From Bacillus bingmayongensis (GTDB lineage: Bacteria > Bacillota > Bacilli > Bacillales > Bacillaceae_G), in NCBI RefSeq assembly GCF_000299035.1, contig NZ_JH921518.1, positions 284,439 through 348,438 on the forward strand: a DNA stretch of 64,000 nucleotides, in the 5' to 3' direction. Under the pieces are notes generated by a model. That model saw only the letters and a program-made list of their open reading frames with translations, was not told where the DNA came from and searched no databases. How positions within the stretch are numbered: the stretch's first letter is position 1; every line of letters begins with the position of its first letter. Below, piece after piece: positions 16,618 to 26,980 of this stretch. Position numbers and translations under genes: made by a program.

Positions 16618-18291
16618 TCAATCAAAATTTTGCATTTTCAGTACAGCGCCTGTATTCGCCGATGTCACCATTTGTGCGTAGCGCCCAAGCCATCCTGTTT
16701 TCACCTTTAACTCCGGTCTTTTCCATTCTTTCCGGCGCTTTTCTAATTCTTCATCACTTACTCTCACTTCAAGTAAACGTTCCTCTACATCAATACATAC
16801 GATATCTCCTTGCTCAAGAAGCGCAATCTCTCCGCCAGCAGCAGCTTCTGGTGAAATATGTCCTACTGAAATACCTCGTGATGCGCCTGAAAAACGACCA
16901 TCTGTTAACAGTGCAATATCTGCACCTAATCCCATACCAGCAATTGCTGAAGTTGGAGCTAACATTTCTGGCATACCAGGTCCACCTCTTGGTCCTTCAT
17001 AACGAATAACAACAACATCTCCTTTTTTCACTTTACCTAGCATAATCCCTGCAAGTGCCTCATCCTGGGAACCAAAAATGACACATGGTCCTTCAAATCG
17101 TTTTACCTCTGTTGCACCACTTTTAATGACAGCACCATCTTTGGCAAGGTTTCCTTTTAATATACGCAGGCCTCCTTCTTTACTATGAGGATTTTCAAGA
17201 GAGTGAATCACTTCTTTATCCTGAATTTTTGCTTGAGCAATGTTTTCTCTTAGTGTTTGACCAGTAGCTGTAATACGGTCAAGATGGAGGACCCCCTCTT
17301 TTCTACTTAACTCTTTTAAAATAGCACTGATGCCGCCCGCACGATCAATGTCTTCCATATGCCAATTAGATGCTGGACTCACTTTACATAAATGTGGCAC
17401 GCGTCTTGAAACCGCATCAATTCGGCTCATATCATAATCAAGCCCGGCCTCTTGTGCGATTGCTAACGTATGTAATACTGTATTCGTTGATCCACCCATC
17501 GCCATATCTAATGCAAACGCATCGTCAATTGCTTCTTCTGTCACGATGTCGCGTGGTTTAATATCTTGTTCAATTAATACTTTTAATTTTTCAGCTGCTT
17601 GTTTAATTAATTCCTCACGTCTTGGATCTGTCGCTAAAATACTCCCATTCCCTGGAAGTGCAAGCCCTAATACTTCACATAAGCAGTTCATTGAATTTGC
17701 AGTAAACATACCTGAACAAGAACCACAAGATGGACAACCGTGATCTTCAATATCCTTTAACTCTTCTTCTGAAATCTTCCCAGATTGATAAGCACCTACC
17801 CCTTCAAAAACAGAGCTTAAGTCGACTACTTCACCTTTAGATGTTTTTCCAGCTGCCATCGGTCCACCTGAAACAAATACAGTAGGGATGTTAACACGTA
17901 ATGCCGCCATCATCATACCTGGTGTAATTTTGTCACAGTTCGGGATACAAATCATTCCATCAAACCAATGTGCATTTACTACCGTTTCAACTGAATCCGC
18001 AATAATTTCACGGCTTGGCAGCGAATAGCGCATACCGATATGCCCCATCGCAATCCCATCATCTACCCCAATTGTATTAAACTCAAACGGAACCATTCCT
18101 GCTGCACGTACCGCTTCTTTTACAAGACGACCAAATTCATTTAAATGTTTATGACCTGGAATAATTTCAATAAAAGAATTGCAAATCGCTACAAATGGCT
18201 TATCAAAATCCTCATCTTTTAAACCAGTTGCTTTTAATAAACTACGATGTGGTGCTTTATCAAAACCCTTTTTAATCATGTCACTTCTCAT
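16618..18291 (-). CDS. ilvD: Dihydroxy-acid dehydratase
   Basis: The 557-residue protein dehydrates 2,3-dihydroxy-isovalerate and -methylvalerate to 2-oxo acids for valine/leucine and isoleucine. Iron-sulfur ligands are visible at Cys119 ([11 protein letters not shown]) and in [15 protein letters not shown] (~188-202). The C-terminal [10 protein letters not shown] active-site segment is present. Length is standard. It lies between ilvC and ilvA on the same strand with short gaps. Cytosolic and oxygen-sensitive by family. Confidence 0.95.
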   Translation of the reverse strand: MRSDMIKKGFDKAPHRSLLKATGLKDEDFDKPFVAICNSFIEIIPGHKHLNEFGRLVKEAVRAAGMVPFEFNTIGVDDGIAMGHIGMRYSLPSREIIADSVETVVNAHWFDGMICIPNCDKITPGMMMAALRVNIPTVFVSGGPMAAGKTSKGEVVDLSSVFEGVGAYQSGKISEEELKDIEDHGCPSCGSCSGMFTANSMNCLCEVLGLALPGNGSILATDPRREELIKQAAEKLKVLIEQDIKPRDIVTEEAIDDAFALDMAMGGSTNTVLHTLAIAQEAGLDYDMSRIDAVSRRVPHLCKVSPASNWHMEDIDRAGGISAILKELSRKEGVLHLDRITATGQTLRENIAQAKIQDKEVIHSLENPHSKEGGLRILKGNLAKDGAVIKSGATEVKRFEGPCVIFGSQDEALAGIMLGKVKKGDVVVIRYEGPRGGPGMPEMLAPTSAIAGMGLGADIALLTDGRFSGASRGISVGHISPEAAAGGEIALLEQGDIVCIDVEERLLEVRVSDEELEKRRKEWKRPELKVKTGWLGRYAQMVTSANTGAVLKMQNFD

Positions 18292-18337
18292 CTTTTCAAG
18301 TCCCTTCTCTACACATTTTTACTCATCTAATTTCACT

Positions 18338-19363
18338 TTATTTTTTCACTAAACCTTCTCCTTCGGGACGTTGAATCCAAGTCATCATTTCACGAAGTTC
18401 AGATCCTACTTTTTCAAGTTGGTGATTTCTCTCTGCCTTTTTCATCGCATTATACGTTGGCCGTCCTGCTTGATTTTCCAAAATCCATTTCTTCGCAAAT
18501 TCTCCTTGCTGAATTTCTGTAAGAACTCGTTTCATTTCTTTCTTCGTTTCATCTGTAACAATTCTTGAGCCTGTTACATAATCACCAAATTCTGCCGTAT
18601 CTGAAATCGAATGACGCATGTTTGTCAATCCACCTTCGTACATTAAATCAACGATTAACTTAAGCTCATGTAAACATTCAAAATACGCAATTTCCGGACG
18701 ATATCCACCTTCTGTTAACGTTTCAAAACCCGCTTTTACAAGTGCAGTTACCCCGCCGCACAGTACGGCCTGTTCTCCAAATAAATCCGTTTCTGTTTCC
18801 TCTTGGAATGATGTTTCAATTACACCTGCACGTGTACAGCCAACTCCCTTGGCATATGCAAGCGCTACATCAAGAGCATTTCCAGTCGTATTTTGATAAA
18901 CAGCAACTAAAGCTGGAACCCCATTTCCTTCTTGAAATACGCGGCGAACAAGATGTCCTGGACTTTTTGGCGCAACCATCGCTACATCTACGTAACTTGG
19001 CGGCTCGATTTGTCCAAAGTGAATATTAAATCCATGTGAGAAAAGTAACATTTGTCCTTCGCGAAGATTCTCTTCTACTTCATTTCGATATACATGCGCT
19101 TGCTGTTCATCCGGTAGTAACACTTGTACAACATCTGCGGTTCGTACCGCTTCTGAAACCGACATTACTTCAAAACCATCTGCTTTCGCTACATTAAAAG
19201 ATTTTCCAGGACGAACACCAACTACAACACGAACACCGGAATCACGTAAATTTTGTGCTTGTGCATGACCTTGTGATCCATAACCAACTACCGCCACTGT
19301 TTTCCCTGCTAATACCTCTAAATTTGCATCTTGTTCATAATATGTTTTCATCTTTTCATACAC
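18338..19363 (-). CDS. ilvC: Ketol-acid reductoisomerase (NADP+)
   Basis: The 341-residue class I enzyme isomerises and reduces acetolactate and acetohydroxybutyrate. The Rossmann loop [14 protein letters not shown] (~26-39) and the KARI metal-site segments ([27 protein letters not shown]) are clear. It follows ilvN by three bases. B. cereus-group genomes commonly carry more than one ilvC; this is the copy in the full operon. Confidence 0.95.
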   Translation of the reverse strand: MYEKMKTYYEQDANLEVLAGKTVAVVGYGSQGHAQAQNLRDSGVRVVVGVRPGKSFNVAKADGFEVMSVSEAVRTADVVQVLLPDEQQAHVYRNEVEENLREGQMLLFSHGFNIHFGQIEPPSYVDVAMVAPKSPGHLVRRVFQEGNGVPALVAVYQNTTGNALDVALAYAKGVGCTRAGVIETSFQEETETDLFGEQAVLCGGVTALVKAGFETLTEGGYRPEIAYFECLHELKLIVDLMYEGGLTNMRHSISDTAEFGDYVTGSRIVTDETKKEMKRVLTEIQQGEFAKKWILENQAGRPTYNAMKKAERNHQLEKVGSELREMMTWIQRPEGEGLVKK

Positions 19364-19366
19364 TCC

Positions 19367-19606
19367 TTATAATTTATTTACTTGCAATACATCAATTAAC
19401 TTTTTCAACTGATTTACGAGCAGTGTTGCTTCATTTTCGGTACAAACTGCTGTAAGTTTCATTTCCGAAACATCTCTTGTTTCTCTTTCATTTAAGTCTA
19501 AAGAAGAAATATTATAGCCACGCCGGGCAAATATCCCACTTACTCTTAGTAAAACACCAGGATCATTATTGACAACGAGAGAAAAAGTATGACTCATTCT
19601 TCCCAC
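19367..19606 (-). CDS. ilvN: Acetolactate synthase small (regulatory) subunit, single ACT domain
   Basis: The 79-residue protein begins MGRMSHTFSLVVNNDPGVLLRVSGIFARRGYN, the ACT fold of IlvN/IlvH that binds valine and controls the catalytic subunit. It is about half the usual 160-170 residues: only the ACT domain remains, without the C-terminal helical domain, similar to the short E. coli IlvN/IlvM type. It overlaps the 3' end of ilvB by 13 bases (translational coupling) and precedes ilvC. No frameshift is seen that would restore a longer product, so the short form seems genuine. Confidence 0.9.
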   Translation of the reverse strand: MGRMSHTFSLVVNNDPGVLLRVSGIFARRGYNISSLDLNERETRDVSEMKLTAVCTENEATLLVNQLKKLIDVLQVNKL

Positions 19607-21318
19607 CTCTTCATAATCATTTCATGATTCCCTTTATTAGGAGGAACCATAGGAAATACGTTTTCGCCCTCCTCTACACAAAAATCAACAACAACGGGTC
19701 CTTGATGACAAAATGCTTCTAACATGACTTGTTTCGCTTCAATCGGATTTGTAGCACGCAAACCTTTTACTCCGTATGCTTCTGCTACTTTTACAAAATC
19801 AGGTGATCCAATCTGTGATTCTGATAAACGATTTTCATAGAACATCTCTTGCCATTGCCGTACCATGCCTAAAAATTTGTTATTGATAATAAAAACTTTC
19901 ACTGGAATATTATTTTCAGCAATTGTTTGCAATTCTTGAATGTTCATTTGAAATGAAGCATCTCCTGCAATACAGACAACTGGCTTATCCTCAAAGGCAA
20001 GCTGAGCACCAATTGCTGCAGGAAATCCAAATCCCATCGTTCCTAGTCCACCAGATGTAAGAAATGTTCGAGGTTTCTTCGCCTTATAAAAATGTGCTGC
20101 CCACATTTGATGCTGCCCAACTTCTGTGGTCACAATTGCTTTACCATTTGTTAATTCACTTATTAAATGAATCACGTGCTGCGGCTTTAATTTTGATTCA
20201 TTCTGTTCATATGAAAGTGGGTATTCTTCTTGCCACGCTCTTACTCTCTCTATCCATGCATCAGTTTGACATTCCACTCTCATATTTCTTAACATGTGTA
20301 ACGACCGCTTCACATCCCCTACAACCGGGTATTCTACAGTTACATTTTTATGAAGTTCAGCCGGATCAATATCGATATGTACCTTTTTCGAATGAGGTGA
20401 AAATAACTCTAGCTTTCCTGTGACTCGGTCATCGAAACGAACTCCAAATGCAAGAAGCAAATCACATTCCGTTACTGCCATATTTGCAGCATACGTGCCA
20501 TGCATACCGAGCATTCCTAAAAACAGTGGATCCCCAGGTGGATAAGCACCCAGTCCCATTAAAGTTGAAACGACTGGAATACGGTTCTGTCTTGCAAATG
20601 TTAGAAGCTCTTCGGAGGCACCTGCATGAATGACACCGCCACCGATATATAGTAGCGGGCGCTCTGCTTTTGAAATTGCCTCCGCCACGTTCTCCAGCTG
20701 CATCTTGTCTGGTTCAATCCGTGGCTTATAACCCGGAATTTGAACTTCTCCTTCAAAAAAGTTCGTTACATCTGCATTTTGAACATCCTTTGGAATATCA
20801 ATTAATACTGGGCCTGGCCGTCCGCTTTTAGCAATATAATATGCTTCTTGCAATATACGTGATAATTGATTTACATCCCGCACTTGATAATTATGTTTTG
20901 TAACCGGCATTGTAATTCCCATAACATCCGCTTCTTGAAATCCATCTTTTCCAATGAGAGGTGTCGCTACTTGACCGGTAATGACAACTAAAGGAATCGA
21001 ATCCATATACGCATCTGATAAACCAGTAACTAAGTTTGTAGCCCCTGGGCCAGAGGTAGCAAATACTACCCCGACCTCTCCAGAAGCTCTCGCATATCCT
21101 TCCGCAGCGTGAATAGCAGCTTGTTCATGACGTGTTAATACATGTTTTAAGCCACTGCCATACAGTGCGTCGTAAACTGGTAAAATAGCTCCGCCCGGAT
21201 AGCCAAACACTGTTGTTACACCTAATTTCTTTAAACATTGAATCACATGTCCGGCACCTGTGACTTTTTTTACTTCTCCGCGATATGCTTCATCACACAC
21301 TGCATGTTGCTTTACCAT
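19594..21318 (-). CDS. ilvB: Acetolactate synthase large (catalytic) subunit
   Basis: The 574-residue ThDP enzyme condenses pyruvate with pyruvate or 2-oxobutanoate. Seen are the N-terminal glutamate motif RHEQAAIHAAEGYAR, the FAD/quinone-binding middle domain, and the ThDP-Mg motif starting GDASFQMN and ending IINN. It lies 25 bases after ilvE and overlaps ilvN. Length and motifs fit anabolic AHAS, not the FAD-independent AlsS type (inference). Confidence 0.95.
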   Translation of the reverse strand: MVKQHAVCDEAYRGEVKKVTGAGHVIQCLKKLGVTTVFGYPGGAILPVYDALYGSGLKHVLTRHEQAAIHAAEGYARASGEVGVVFATSGPGATNLVTGLSDAYMDSIPLVVITGQVATPLIGKDGFQEADVMGITMPVTKHNYQVRDVNQLSRILQEAYYIAKSGRPGPVLIDIPKDVQNADVTNFFEGEVQIPGYKPRIEPDKMQLENVAEAISKAERPLLYIGGGVIHAGASEELLTFARQNRIPVVSTLMGLGAYPPGDPLFLGMLGMHGTYAANMAVTECDLLLAFGVRFDDRVTGKLELFSPHSKKVHIDIDPAELHKNVTVEYPVVGDVKRSLHMLRNMRVECQTDAWIERVRAWQEEYPLSYEQNESKLKPQHVIHLISELTNGKAIVTTEVGQHQMWAAHFYKAKKPRTFLTSGGLGTMGFGFPAAIGAQLAFEDKPVVCIAGDASFQMNIQELQTIAENNIPVKVFIINNKFLGMVRQWQEMFYENRLSESQIGSPDFVKVAEAYGVKGLRATNPIEAKQVMLEAFCHQGPVVVDFCVEEGENVFPMVPPNKGNHEMIMKRWEE

Positions 21319-21343
21319 TTCATTAACTCCTTCCCCCTGTTTG

Positions 21344-22243
21344 TTAAGCTAAGCTTTCTGCAAGTCCCGGAACGCGCACTCCTCGCTCTCTCGTTAACTT
21401 TTTAAATTCTTCCGTTAACTGTTTTGTTACTTCTCCTGGTTTTCCATTTCCGATTTCTCTTGAATCCACTTTTACAACTGGAATTAATTCCGCTGCAGTT
21501 CCTGTTAAAAATACTTCATCTGCTACATATACATCGTGACGAGTAAATGGTCTTTCTTCACAAGGAATATTTAGCCGTTCACAAAGTTCAATGACACTAT
21601 TTCTTGTAATTCCTTCAAGAGCCCCTAAATATGCAGGTGGCGTTACTACTTTTCCATCTTTCACAACGAACACATTATCTCCCGATCCTTCGCAAACATA
21701 TCCTTGTTGATTTAACATAAGCGCTTCTAGTACACCTGCTTGTGCTGCTTCAATCTTTACTAATACGTTATTTAAATAATTCATCGACTTAATACGTGGA
21801 TCAAGTGCATCTGGCATATTTCGGCGAGATGCAACAGATACAACGCTAAGACCGTTATCATAAAATTCTTGCGGGAACAACTTTAATTGTTCAGCAATGA
21901 TGATGACACTTGGTTTCGTACAGCTTCTTGGATCCAGTCCTAAATCCCCTTTTCCTCTTGAAACAATTAATCTAATATATGCATCTGCATATTCATTTTT
22001 CTGTAGTGTCTGTAAAACCGCTTGCTCCATCTCTTCGATTGTCATCGGGATCGTTAGTAAAATCGATTTCGCAGATTCATATAAACGCTTTAAATGCTCT
22101 TTTAAGCAAAATACATTTCCGCCGTAGCTACGAATCCCCTCAAATACGCCGTCTCCATATAAAAAACCATGATCGTAAACAGATACAACAGCCTTTTCTT
22201 TTTCTACTAATTCCCCATTCATATAGATATACTGGTTTCCCAT
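21344..22243 (-). CDS. ilvE: Branched-chain amino acid aminotransferase
   Basis: The 299-residue fold-type IV PLP enzyme transfers amino groups between glutamate and the 2-oxo acids of Ile, Val and Leu. Features are YDHGFLYGDGVFEGIR (~23-38), the PLP Lys in RIKSMNYLNNVL and the C-terminal EVFLTGTAAELIPV. It is the first gene of the operon, with GAGGAG before the ATG and two T-boxes immediately upstream. Operon order ilvE-B-N-C-D-A makes a complete Ile/Val pathway. Confidence 0.95.
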   Translation of the reverse strand: MGNQYIYMNGELVEKEKAVVSVYDHGFLYGDGVFEGIRSYGGNVFCLKEHLKRLYESAKSILLTIPMTIEEMEQAVLQTLQKNEYADAYIRLIVSRGKGDLGLDPRSCTKPSVIIIAEQLKLFPQEFYDNGLSVVSVASRRNMPDALDPRIKSMNYLNNVLVKIEAAQAGVLEALMLNQQGYVCEGSGDNVFVVKDGKVVTPPAYLGALEGITRNSVIELCERLNIPCEERPFTRHDVYVADEVFLTGTAAELIPVVKVDSREIGNGKPGEVTKQLTEEFKKLTRERGVRVPGLAESLA

Positions 22244-22344
22244 CCTACATCGCTCCTCTTTTTTATCTCTTTATGTGCAACCCATATTTTTATCGATTGC
22301 TGAGAAGAATATATTTATCTAAATCTTCTGTAAATTAATTATAA

Positions 22345-22640
22345 AAATATCCTCGTCTCAGCAATCGATTTTCTACAAACGTGTAGCAATCCATTGCTGA
22401 GACGAGGGAATCGTGGTACCACTCAGCTTCCTTATACTTCTCGCGAAATACAAGCTCTGTAAGTCCTATTAGACTTTTGTTCTTTTATCGTGAACAACTC
22501 CGCTGCTCTCTACTCAGTTTTTTCGAAGGCAGTGCTCTGAGGTGATCTTCAATCGATACAATTGTTACCACCCTCTCAGCCAAGGGGCAGCTCTCTGAAA
22601 CAATTTATATCGTTTACTCTCCTCTTCTTTGCATTCTTCT
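22345..22640 (-). promoter_or_regulatory. T-box riboswitch 2 (proximal) of the ilv operon, Ile (ATC) specifier
   Basis: On the minus strand a stem I region is followed by the specifier context TTGAAG-ATC-ACCTCAGAGC, then the T-box GAGTGGTACCACGA near 22410-22427. A terminator follows with arms CTCGTCTCAGCAATGG and its complement (about 22350-22408). The specifier was placed by alignment with the asnA T-box in this window, where the same slot reads AAC. Uncharged tRNA-Ile should stabilise the antiterminator and allow readthrough into ilvE. Confidence 0.85.
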
Positions 22641-22654
22641 ATTCTCTTTTCTAA

Positions 22655-22950
22655 AGTAAAAACTCTCGCCTCAGCAATCAATCACTACATCATAGTAGCT
22701 TTGATTGCCGAGGCGAGAGTTTCGCGTTACCACTCAGCTTCCTTATACTTCTCACGAAATATAAGCTCTATAGGTCCTGTCAGACCCTCGTCCATTTATC
22801 GGAGACGATACCGCCGCTCTCTACTCAGTTTCCCTTTCGCAAGCGATGCTCCGAGGTGATCTTCAATGATTCGATCGTTGCCACCCTCACAGCCACGGGG
22901 TAGCTCTCTGAAACTTTCATAATCATCTACTTTCCTCTTCTTTGCACATA
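22655..22950 (-). promoter_or_regulatory. T-box riboswitch 1 (distal) of the ilv operon, Ile (ATC) specifier
   Basis: This is a second complete T-box directly upstream of the first. The specifier context is TTGAAG-ATC-ACCTCGGAGC, the T-box is GAGTGGTAACGCGA (about 22721-22736), and the terminator arms are CTCTCGCCTCGGCAATCA with its complement (about 22660-22712). It is highly similar to the proximal copy over the whole length, so it is a duplication. Both must be bound for full-length transcripts. Confidence 0.85.
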
Positions 22951-23000
22951 CCATATATAAAAGTTAGAAAATTCTTAATTAACTTTAAGTTGTTACACGT

Positions 23001-23030
23001 ATTATAGGACTTTGCTCTTTTCATTGTCAA
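23001..23030 (-). promoter_or_regulatory. Consensus sigma-A promoter of the ilv leader
   Basis: On the minus strand a perfect TTGACA (23025-23030) and a perfect TATAAT (23001-23006) are 18 bases apart. The start would be near 22994, giving a leader of about 750 bases. A weak CodY-like site (11/15) lies at 22959-22973. Confidence 0.85.
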
Positions 23031-23197
23031 CATATTTTTTGAAAATTTATTTTTAATTTTATAATTAAAATATTTTTATCAAAATAAAAAGGGAATGAAT
23101 CTCAATCGAATACTCATATATTACTTAAGGCTCGTCTATTCACATAAGAAAAGACAGCTTCATACATATGTAAATTTACTAAGGAGATGATGCGAAT

Positions 23198-23956
23198 ATG
23201 TTAAAAGGAAAAGTTGCATTAGTTACTGGAGCAAGCCGTGGAATTGGACGTGCTATTGCGAAACGTTTAGCAAACGATGGCGCATTAGTCGCTGTTCATT
23301 ATGGAAATCGTAAAAGTGATGCAGAAGAAACAGTGCAGGAAATTCAAGCGGATGGCGGTTCAGCTTTTTCTATTAGAGCTAATCTTGAATCATTACACGG
23401 TGTAGAATCCCTTTACAAATCTTTAGATTCTGAATTACAAAATCGCACTAGTGAGGCTCATTTTGATATTTTAATAAACAACGCCGGAATTGGTCCTGGA
23501 GCTTTCATCGAAGAAACAACTGAAGATTTTTTTGATAGAATCATTTCCGTAAATGCCAAAGCACCTTTCTTCTTAATACAGCAGGCATTACCTCGATTAC
23601 GTGATGAAGGCCGTATCATTAACATTTCATCGGCTGCAACACGAATTTCTTTACCGGATTTCGTTGCCTACAGCATGACGAAAGGTGCAATCAATACAAT
23701 GACTTTCACGCTAGCAAAACAGCTTGGAGCACGAGGGATTACAGTAAACGCAATCCTTCCAGGTTTTATTAAAACCGACATGAATGCTGAACTTTTAAGT
23801 GATCCTATGATGAAACGATATGCAACTGAAATCTCTGCTTTCGGCCGTTTAGGAGAAGTAGAAGATATTGCAGATACTGCTGCATTTCTCGCTTCCTCTG
23901 ACAGTCGCTGGGTTACTGGTCAATTAATTGATGTGAGCGGTGGTTCTTGCTTATAA
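23198..23956 (+). CDS. Short-chain dehydrogenase/reductase (FabG-like)
   Basis: The 252-residue Rossmann enzyme has the classical SDR motifs: TGASRGIG (10-17) for NAD(P), NNAG, a catalytic Ser in INISSAATR, and Tyr/Lys in YSMTKGA. The C-terminus [13 protein letters not shown] is typical. It is likely NADPH-dependent and resembles beta-ketoacyl-ACP reductases, but with no fatty-acid genes nearby the substrate is open. AAGGAGATGAT precedes the ATG. It is upstream of msrA on the same strand, about 90 bases apart. Confidence 0.87.
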   Translation: MLKGKVALVTGASRGIGRAIAKRLANDGALVAVHYGNRKSDAEETVQEIQADGGSAFSIRANLESLHGVESLYKSLDSELQNRTSEAHFDILINNAGIGPGAFIEETTEDFFDRIISVNAKAPFFLIQQALPRLRDEGRIINISSAATRISLPDFVAYSMTKGAINTMTFTLAKQLGARGITVNAILPGFIKTDMNAELLSDPMMKRYATEISAFGRLGEVEDIADTAAFLASSDSRWVTGQLIDVSGGSCL

Positions 23957-24047
23957 AAAAACATATAGTTTTAAATCTTTTTTATTGCGCAATATAATAA
24001 TTTATATAATACTAGATAAAACATATCTATTTAGGAGGATTACAGCA

Positions 24048-24584
24048 ATGACAGAAAAAACATACGAACTCGCAACCTTTGCAGGCGGCTGCTTTTGGTG
24101 CATGGTAAAACCATTTGATGAACTTCCAGGCATTCAAAAAGTTGTTTCAGGCTATGCCGGTGGCCACATCCCAAACCCAACATACGAACAAGTAAAATCT
24201 GGAACATCCGGACATTTAGAAGTTGTTCAAATTACATTCGATCCTTCTATTTTCCCTTATCAAAAATTACTAGATTTATATTGGCCACAAATTGATCCGA
24301 CTGATGATGGTGGACAATTTTTTGACCGCGGTCCATCTTATCGCACAGCTATTTTTTACCACAATGAAAGTCAAAAAGAGCTAGCTGAAAAGTCAAAGCA
24401 AACACTAGCAGAAAGCGGTATGTTTAAAGCTCCAATCGTAACAGAAATTCGTCCGGCGGCTCCTTTCTATGAAGCAGAAGAATATCATCAACATTTTTAT
24501 AAAAAGAATCCTGAGAAATATGCTCAAGAACGTAAAGAGTCTGGTCGTGAAGATTTTATTAAGGTAAATTGGCAAAAGAAATAA
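24048..24584 (+). CDS. msrA: Peptide methionine (S)-S-oxide reductase
   Basis: The 178-residue protein carries the MsrA catalytic motif GGCFWC with Cys15 as nucleophile, plus [16 protein letters not shown] and [13 protein letters not shown]. It reduces the S-epimer of methionine sulfoxide in proteins and free methionine, repairing oxidative damage with thioredoxin. The open frame reaches back to 23940 inside the SDR gene, but TTAGGAGG lies before the ATG at 24048, which gives the canonical N-terminus. No msrB domain is fused. Confidence 0.95.
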   Translation: MTEKTYELATFAGGCFWCMVKPFDELPGIQKVVSGYAGGHIPNPTYEQVKSGTSGHLEVVQITFDPSIFPYQKLLDLYWPQIDPTDDGGQFFDRGPSYRTAIFYHNESQKELAEKSKQTLAESGMFKAPIVTEIRPAAPFYEAEEYHQHFYKKNPEKYAQERKESGREDFIKVNWQKK

Positions 24585-24599
24585 TGAATGAACATCTTT

Positions 24600-24634
24600 A
24601 AAGCCGATGAAAAACTATTTCATCGGCTTTTTTA
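24600..24634 (+). terminator. Terminator of msrA
   Basis: AAAGCCGATGAAA pairs with its complement ending in a T-run. Confidence 0.85.
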
Positions 24635-24658
24635 TATTTTAGTATAATAATCATCATC

Positions 24659-25603
24659 TTACTTATTCATTTCATTTTTCAACTGCAAAGCAATCAAACT
24701 AGCAAAATCATGCACTAGTGTCGCAGCTAATAAAGAAGTAATTTGAGCTTGGTCATATGGTGGTAACACTTCCACTAAATCGAATCCAATATAATTAAAT
24801 CCACTTAATGAACGCACCATATTTAGCGTCTCTCGACTGTTAAAACCTCCTACTTCTAACGTACCTGTACCCGGTGCACAAGATGGGTCTACAAAATCAA
24901 TATCAAACGTCAAGAAACATGGCGTATCCCCAATTGTTGCTCGCATTTGCTGAAGAACACTTTCAAAACCACGATCACATAATTCGGCTGTCGTAATGAC
25001 GTTATATCCCAAATCATTACTAGCTTCTATATCCCCAGGGTGATTCAATGTTCCTCGAATTCCAATTTGGAATACTTTGTCTGGTTGTAGCAATCCCTCC
25101 TCATGCGCACGTATAAATGGTGAACCATGCCAATATTTTTCCTCATAATATGTATCCCATGTATCTGTGTGCGAATCGAAATGAATCATCGCTACAGGTC
25201 CATGAACTTTCGCTGCTGCACGAAGACTTGCTAATGTAACAGAATGATCTCCTCCAAGACCTATTGGAATGATTCCTTGCTTCATTAATCCAAAAACAGC
25301 TTCTTCAATTAAATCATAGCTACGGTGAATATTGTGTGGGATAACAGAAACATCCCCAATATCAATCGCATTTGTGTCATCAAACGGGTATACATGATGA
25401 ATTGGATGATATGGAAACAGCGTCATAGATGCTTGACGAATAGCTTGCGGAGCAAAACGCGCACCAACGCGAAAAGAAGCAGCAGTATCAAAAGGCATTC
25501 CTAAAATAGCAACCTTTGCTTGCTCATTACTTGATGATAATCTCATAAATGTACCTGTCGTACAAAACTCTGGTTTTACATCTGGCGTTAGTGGATATTT
25601 CAT
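24659..25603 (-). CDS. Arginase/agmatinase-family ureohydrolase
   Basis: The 314-residue protein has the two-manganese motifs of the family: GGDHSVT, HFDSHTDTWD and FDIDFVDPSCAPGTGT. The family hydrolyses agmatine, arginine, guanidinobutyrate or formiminoglutamate to urea (or formamide) and an amine or acid. The motif set is agmatinase-like, but the protein is longer than B. subtilis SpeB (about 290) and no speA or hut genes adjoin, so the substrate is uncertain and no symbol is given. It is monocistronic. Confidence 0.85.
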   Translation of the reverse strand: MKYPLTPDVKPEFCTTGTFMRLSSSNEQAKVAILGMPFDTAASFRVGARFAPQAIRQASMTLFPYHPIHHVYPFDDTNAIDIGDVSVIPHNIHRSYDLIEEAVFGLMKQGIIPIGLGGDHSVTLASLRAAAKVHGPVAMIHFDSHTDTWDTYYEEKYWHGSPFIRAHEEGLLQPDKVFQIGIRGTLNHPGDIEASNDLGYNVITTAELCDRGFESVLQQMRATIGDTPCFLTFDIDFVDPSCAPGTGTLEVGGFNSRETLNMVRSLSGFNYIGFDLVEVLPPYDQAQITSLLAATLVHDFASLIALQLKNEMNK

Positions 25604-25772
25604 TCCTTATTTCCCCTTTATAAACATGATTTTTACATCCAAAAAAACTTCTCTTAAATAATTTTTTCTTTTATTACAATGCAAAAACCGTGCCATACCA
25701 AAAAGCGATTCATTTCTCTCTTTATTCCCTTTTTCACTTATGCAAAATCGAATAAATCATGCGATAACGCAT

Positions 25773-25804
25773 AAAAAAGGACGAAAAACATTCGTCCTTT
25801 TTGT
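25773..25804 (-). terminator. Terminator of the EF-G-binding protein gene
   Basis: AAAAGGACGAA pairs with TTCGTCCTTTT around a 5-base loop. Confidence 0.8.
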
Positions 25805-25832
25805 TTTCTATATTTATCACTACAACTATAAG

Positions 25833-26471
25833 TTATTTTCTCAATCGCTCAATAAAATCATCTAACTTATCAAGCGATTTCATATTCTGATTACACGCTA
25901 TACTATCTTGACAAATATAATTTCCTTTTTTAACAAAAGTACCTGGTACATTCCCTTTTATTTCAACTAGAAACATACCTACTTCTTCATGCCCATGGCA
26001 CAATGCACAAATGCCTTTTTTATTTATACTTTGGAACGTTCCTTGCAAGCCAACAAACTTATTTTTATTTCTTGCTATAATAAACTTTCTGCCCGTTCCT
26101 TTATCAATCCAACCTAGATACGACATTTCTTTCATATTTATTTCTTCCATTTCAGGAAGCTTCAATTTTTTAGCCTTAGGAAATAATTTTTTTAACATTT
26201 GCTGCGTAACTTCCTGAAACGGAATGACATACGGATTTAACTTGAATAAAAATGCTTCCGCATCCTCTCTATTTTCAACCGTCAAAATCGTATCAATTAA
26301 TTCTTTTTGTTCAACAGTAAGATTTTCAAAAACATGTAACACTTTTTCTATCGCAAGAGACTTTAGAGCAGCAATAACACCTCTATCATTTGCTGTTGCA
26401 TGCCCATTCGCTAGAATATGAGCTTGTGATTTTATAAAATTATATTGATCACTTCTAATAAACGCTTCCAT
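25833..26471 (-). CDS. FusB/FusC-family EF-G-binding protein
   Basis: The 212-residue protein has a helical N-terminal part and a C-terminal treble-clef zinc finger. Two cysteines are in CALCHGHEE and two in YICQDSIACNQN, the arrangement of FusB/FusC. These bind elongation factor G and free it from fusidic acid-stalled ribosomes; chromosomal homologues in bacilli may aid EF-G turnover without giving strong resistance. The frame begins six codons earlier, but GGAGTG precedes the ATG at 26471. The gene is monocistronic. Confidence 0.85.
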   Translation of the reverse strand: MEAFIRSDQYNFIKSQAHILANGHATANDRGVIAALKSLAIEKVLHVFENLTVEQKELIDTILTVENREDAEAFLFKLNPYVIPFQEVTQQMLKKLFPKAKKLKLPEMEEINMKEMSYLGWIDKGTGRKFIIARNKNKFVGLQGTFQSINKKGICALCHGHEEVGMFLVEIKGNVPGTFVKKGNYICQDSIACNQNMKSLDKLDDFIERLRK

Positions 26472-26570
26472 TGTTATCACTCCATACAAATTGTTAATCT
26501 CTTATTATTTTATACAATGATTTCAATTTATAAAATGCAGAAAATAATTTAGAAACAAAGTTTACATAAA

Positions 26571-26606
26571 AAGCACTGATTATTTCATATGAAATAATCA
26601 GTGCTT
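26571..26606 (-). terminator. Terminator of the CD3324-like gene
   Basis: AAGCACTGATTATTTC pairs perfectly with its complement across a 4-base loop. Confidence 0.85.
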
Positions 26607-26615
26607 ACGTCATTT

Positions 26616-26879
26616 TTATTTAGAATACACTATTTTTTTAATTGTTTCACTCGAAAGAAAATATTCTTCAGCTAATTGATGAATAGATACTCCACTTTTA
26701 AATGCATATTTAATCGCTCGATTCCGCTCATCAAGTTGCTTTCTTCCTCCAGATCGTGTACCCCATTTATAATGTGTATTTTCCTGTTTTGGAATATAGA
26801 TTGTTTCACCTTGCACATACTTTTGAATTTCTATAATTAAATTTTCCGGTAAAACAGCAGCTGCTTTTACGTATTTCAT
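26616..26879 (-). CDS. Small HTH protein, CD3324/Mor-like family
   Basis: The 87-residue protein starts MKYVKAAAVLPENLIIEIQKYVQGE, followed by IYIPK and a C-terminal helix-turn-helix (IHQLAEEYFLSSETIKKIVYS). This is the pattern of CD3324-type small proteins, related to the Mor transcription-activator DNA-binding domain. It probably binds DNA as a small regulator; its targets are unknown. The middle is rich in basic residues (RSGGRKQLDERNRAIKYAF). Confidence 0.8.
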   Translation of the reverse strand: MKYVKAAAVLPENLIIEIQKYVQGETIYIPKQENTHYKWGTRSGGRKQLDERNRAIKYAFKSGVSIHQLAEEYFLSSETIKKIVYSK

Positions 26880-26980
26880 TTCTGCTCGCCCCTTATTTTT
26901 TATGGTTCATTTCAATAAGGTGCAAAGCCAAATATAAAAGAAATGATACGAGCTCATTTTGGCGATTGTATATTACTTGT

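Noticed and set aside
23940-24047. N-terminal extension of MsrA into the SDR gene
   Set aside because: AGGAGG lies before the ATG at 24048, and the extension overlaps the upstream gene and is unlike MsrA.
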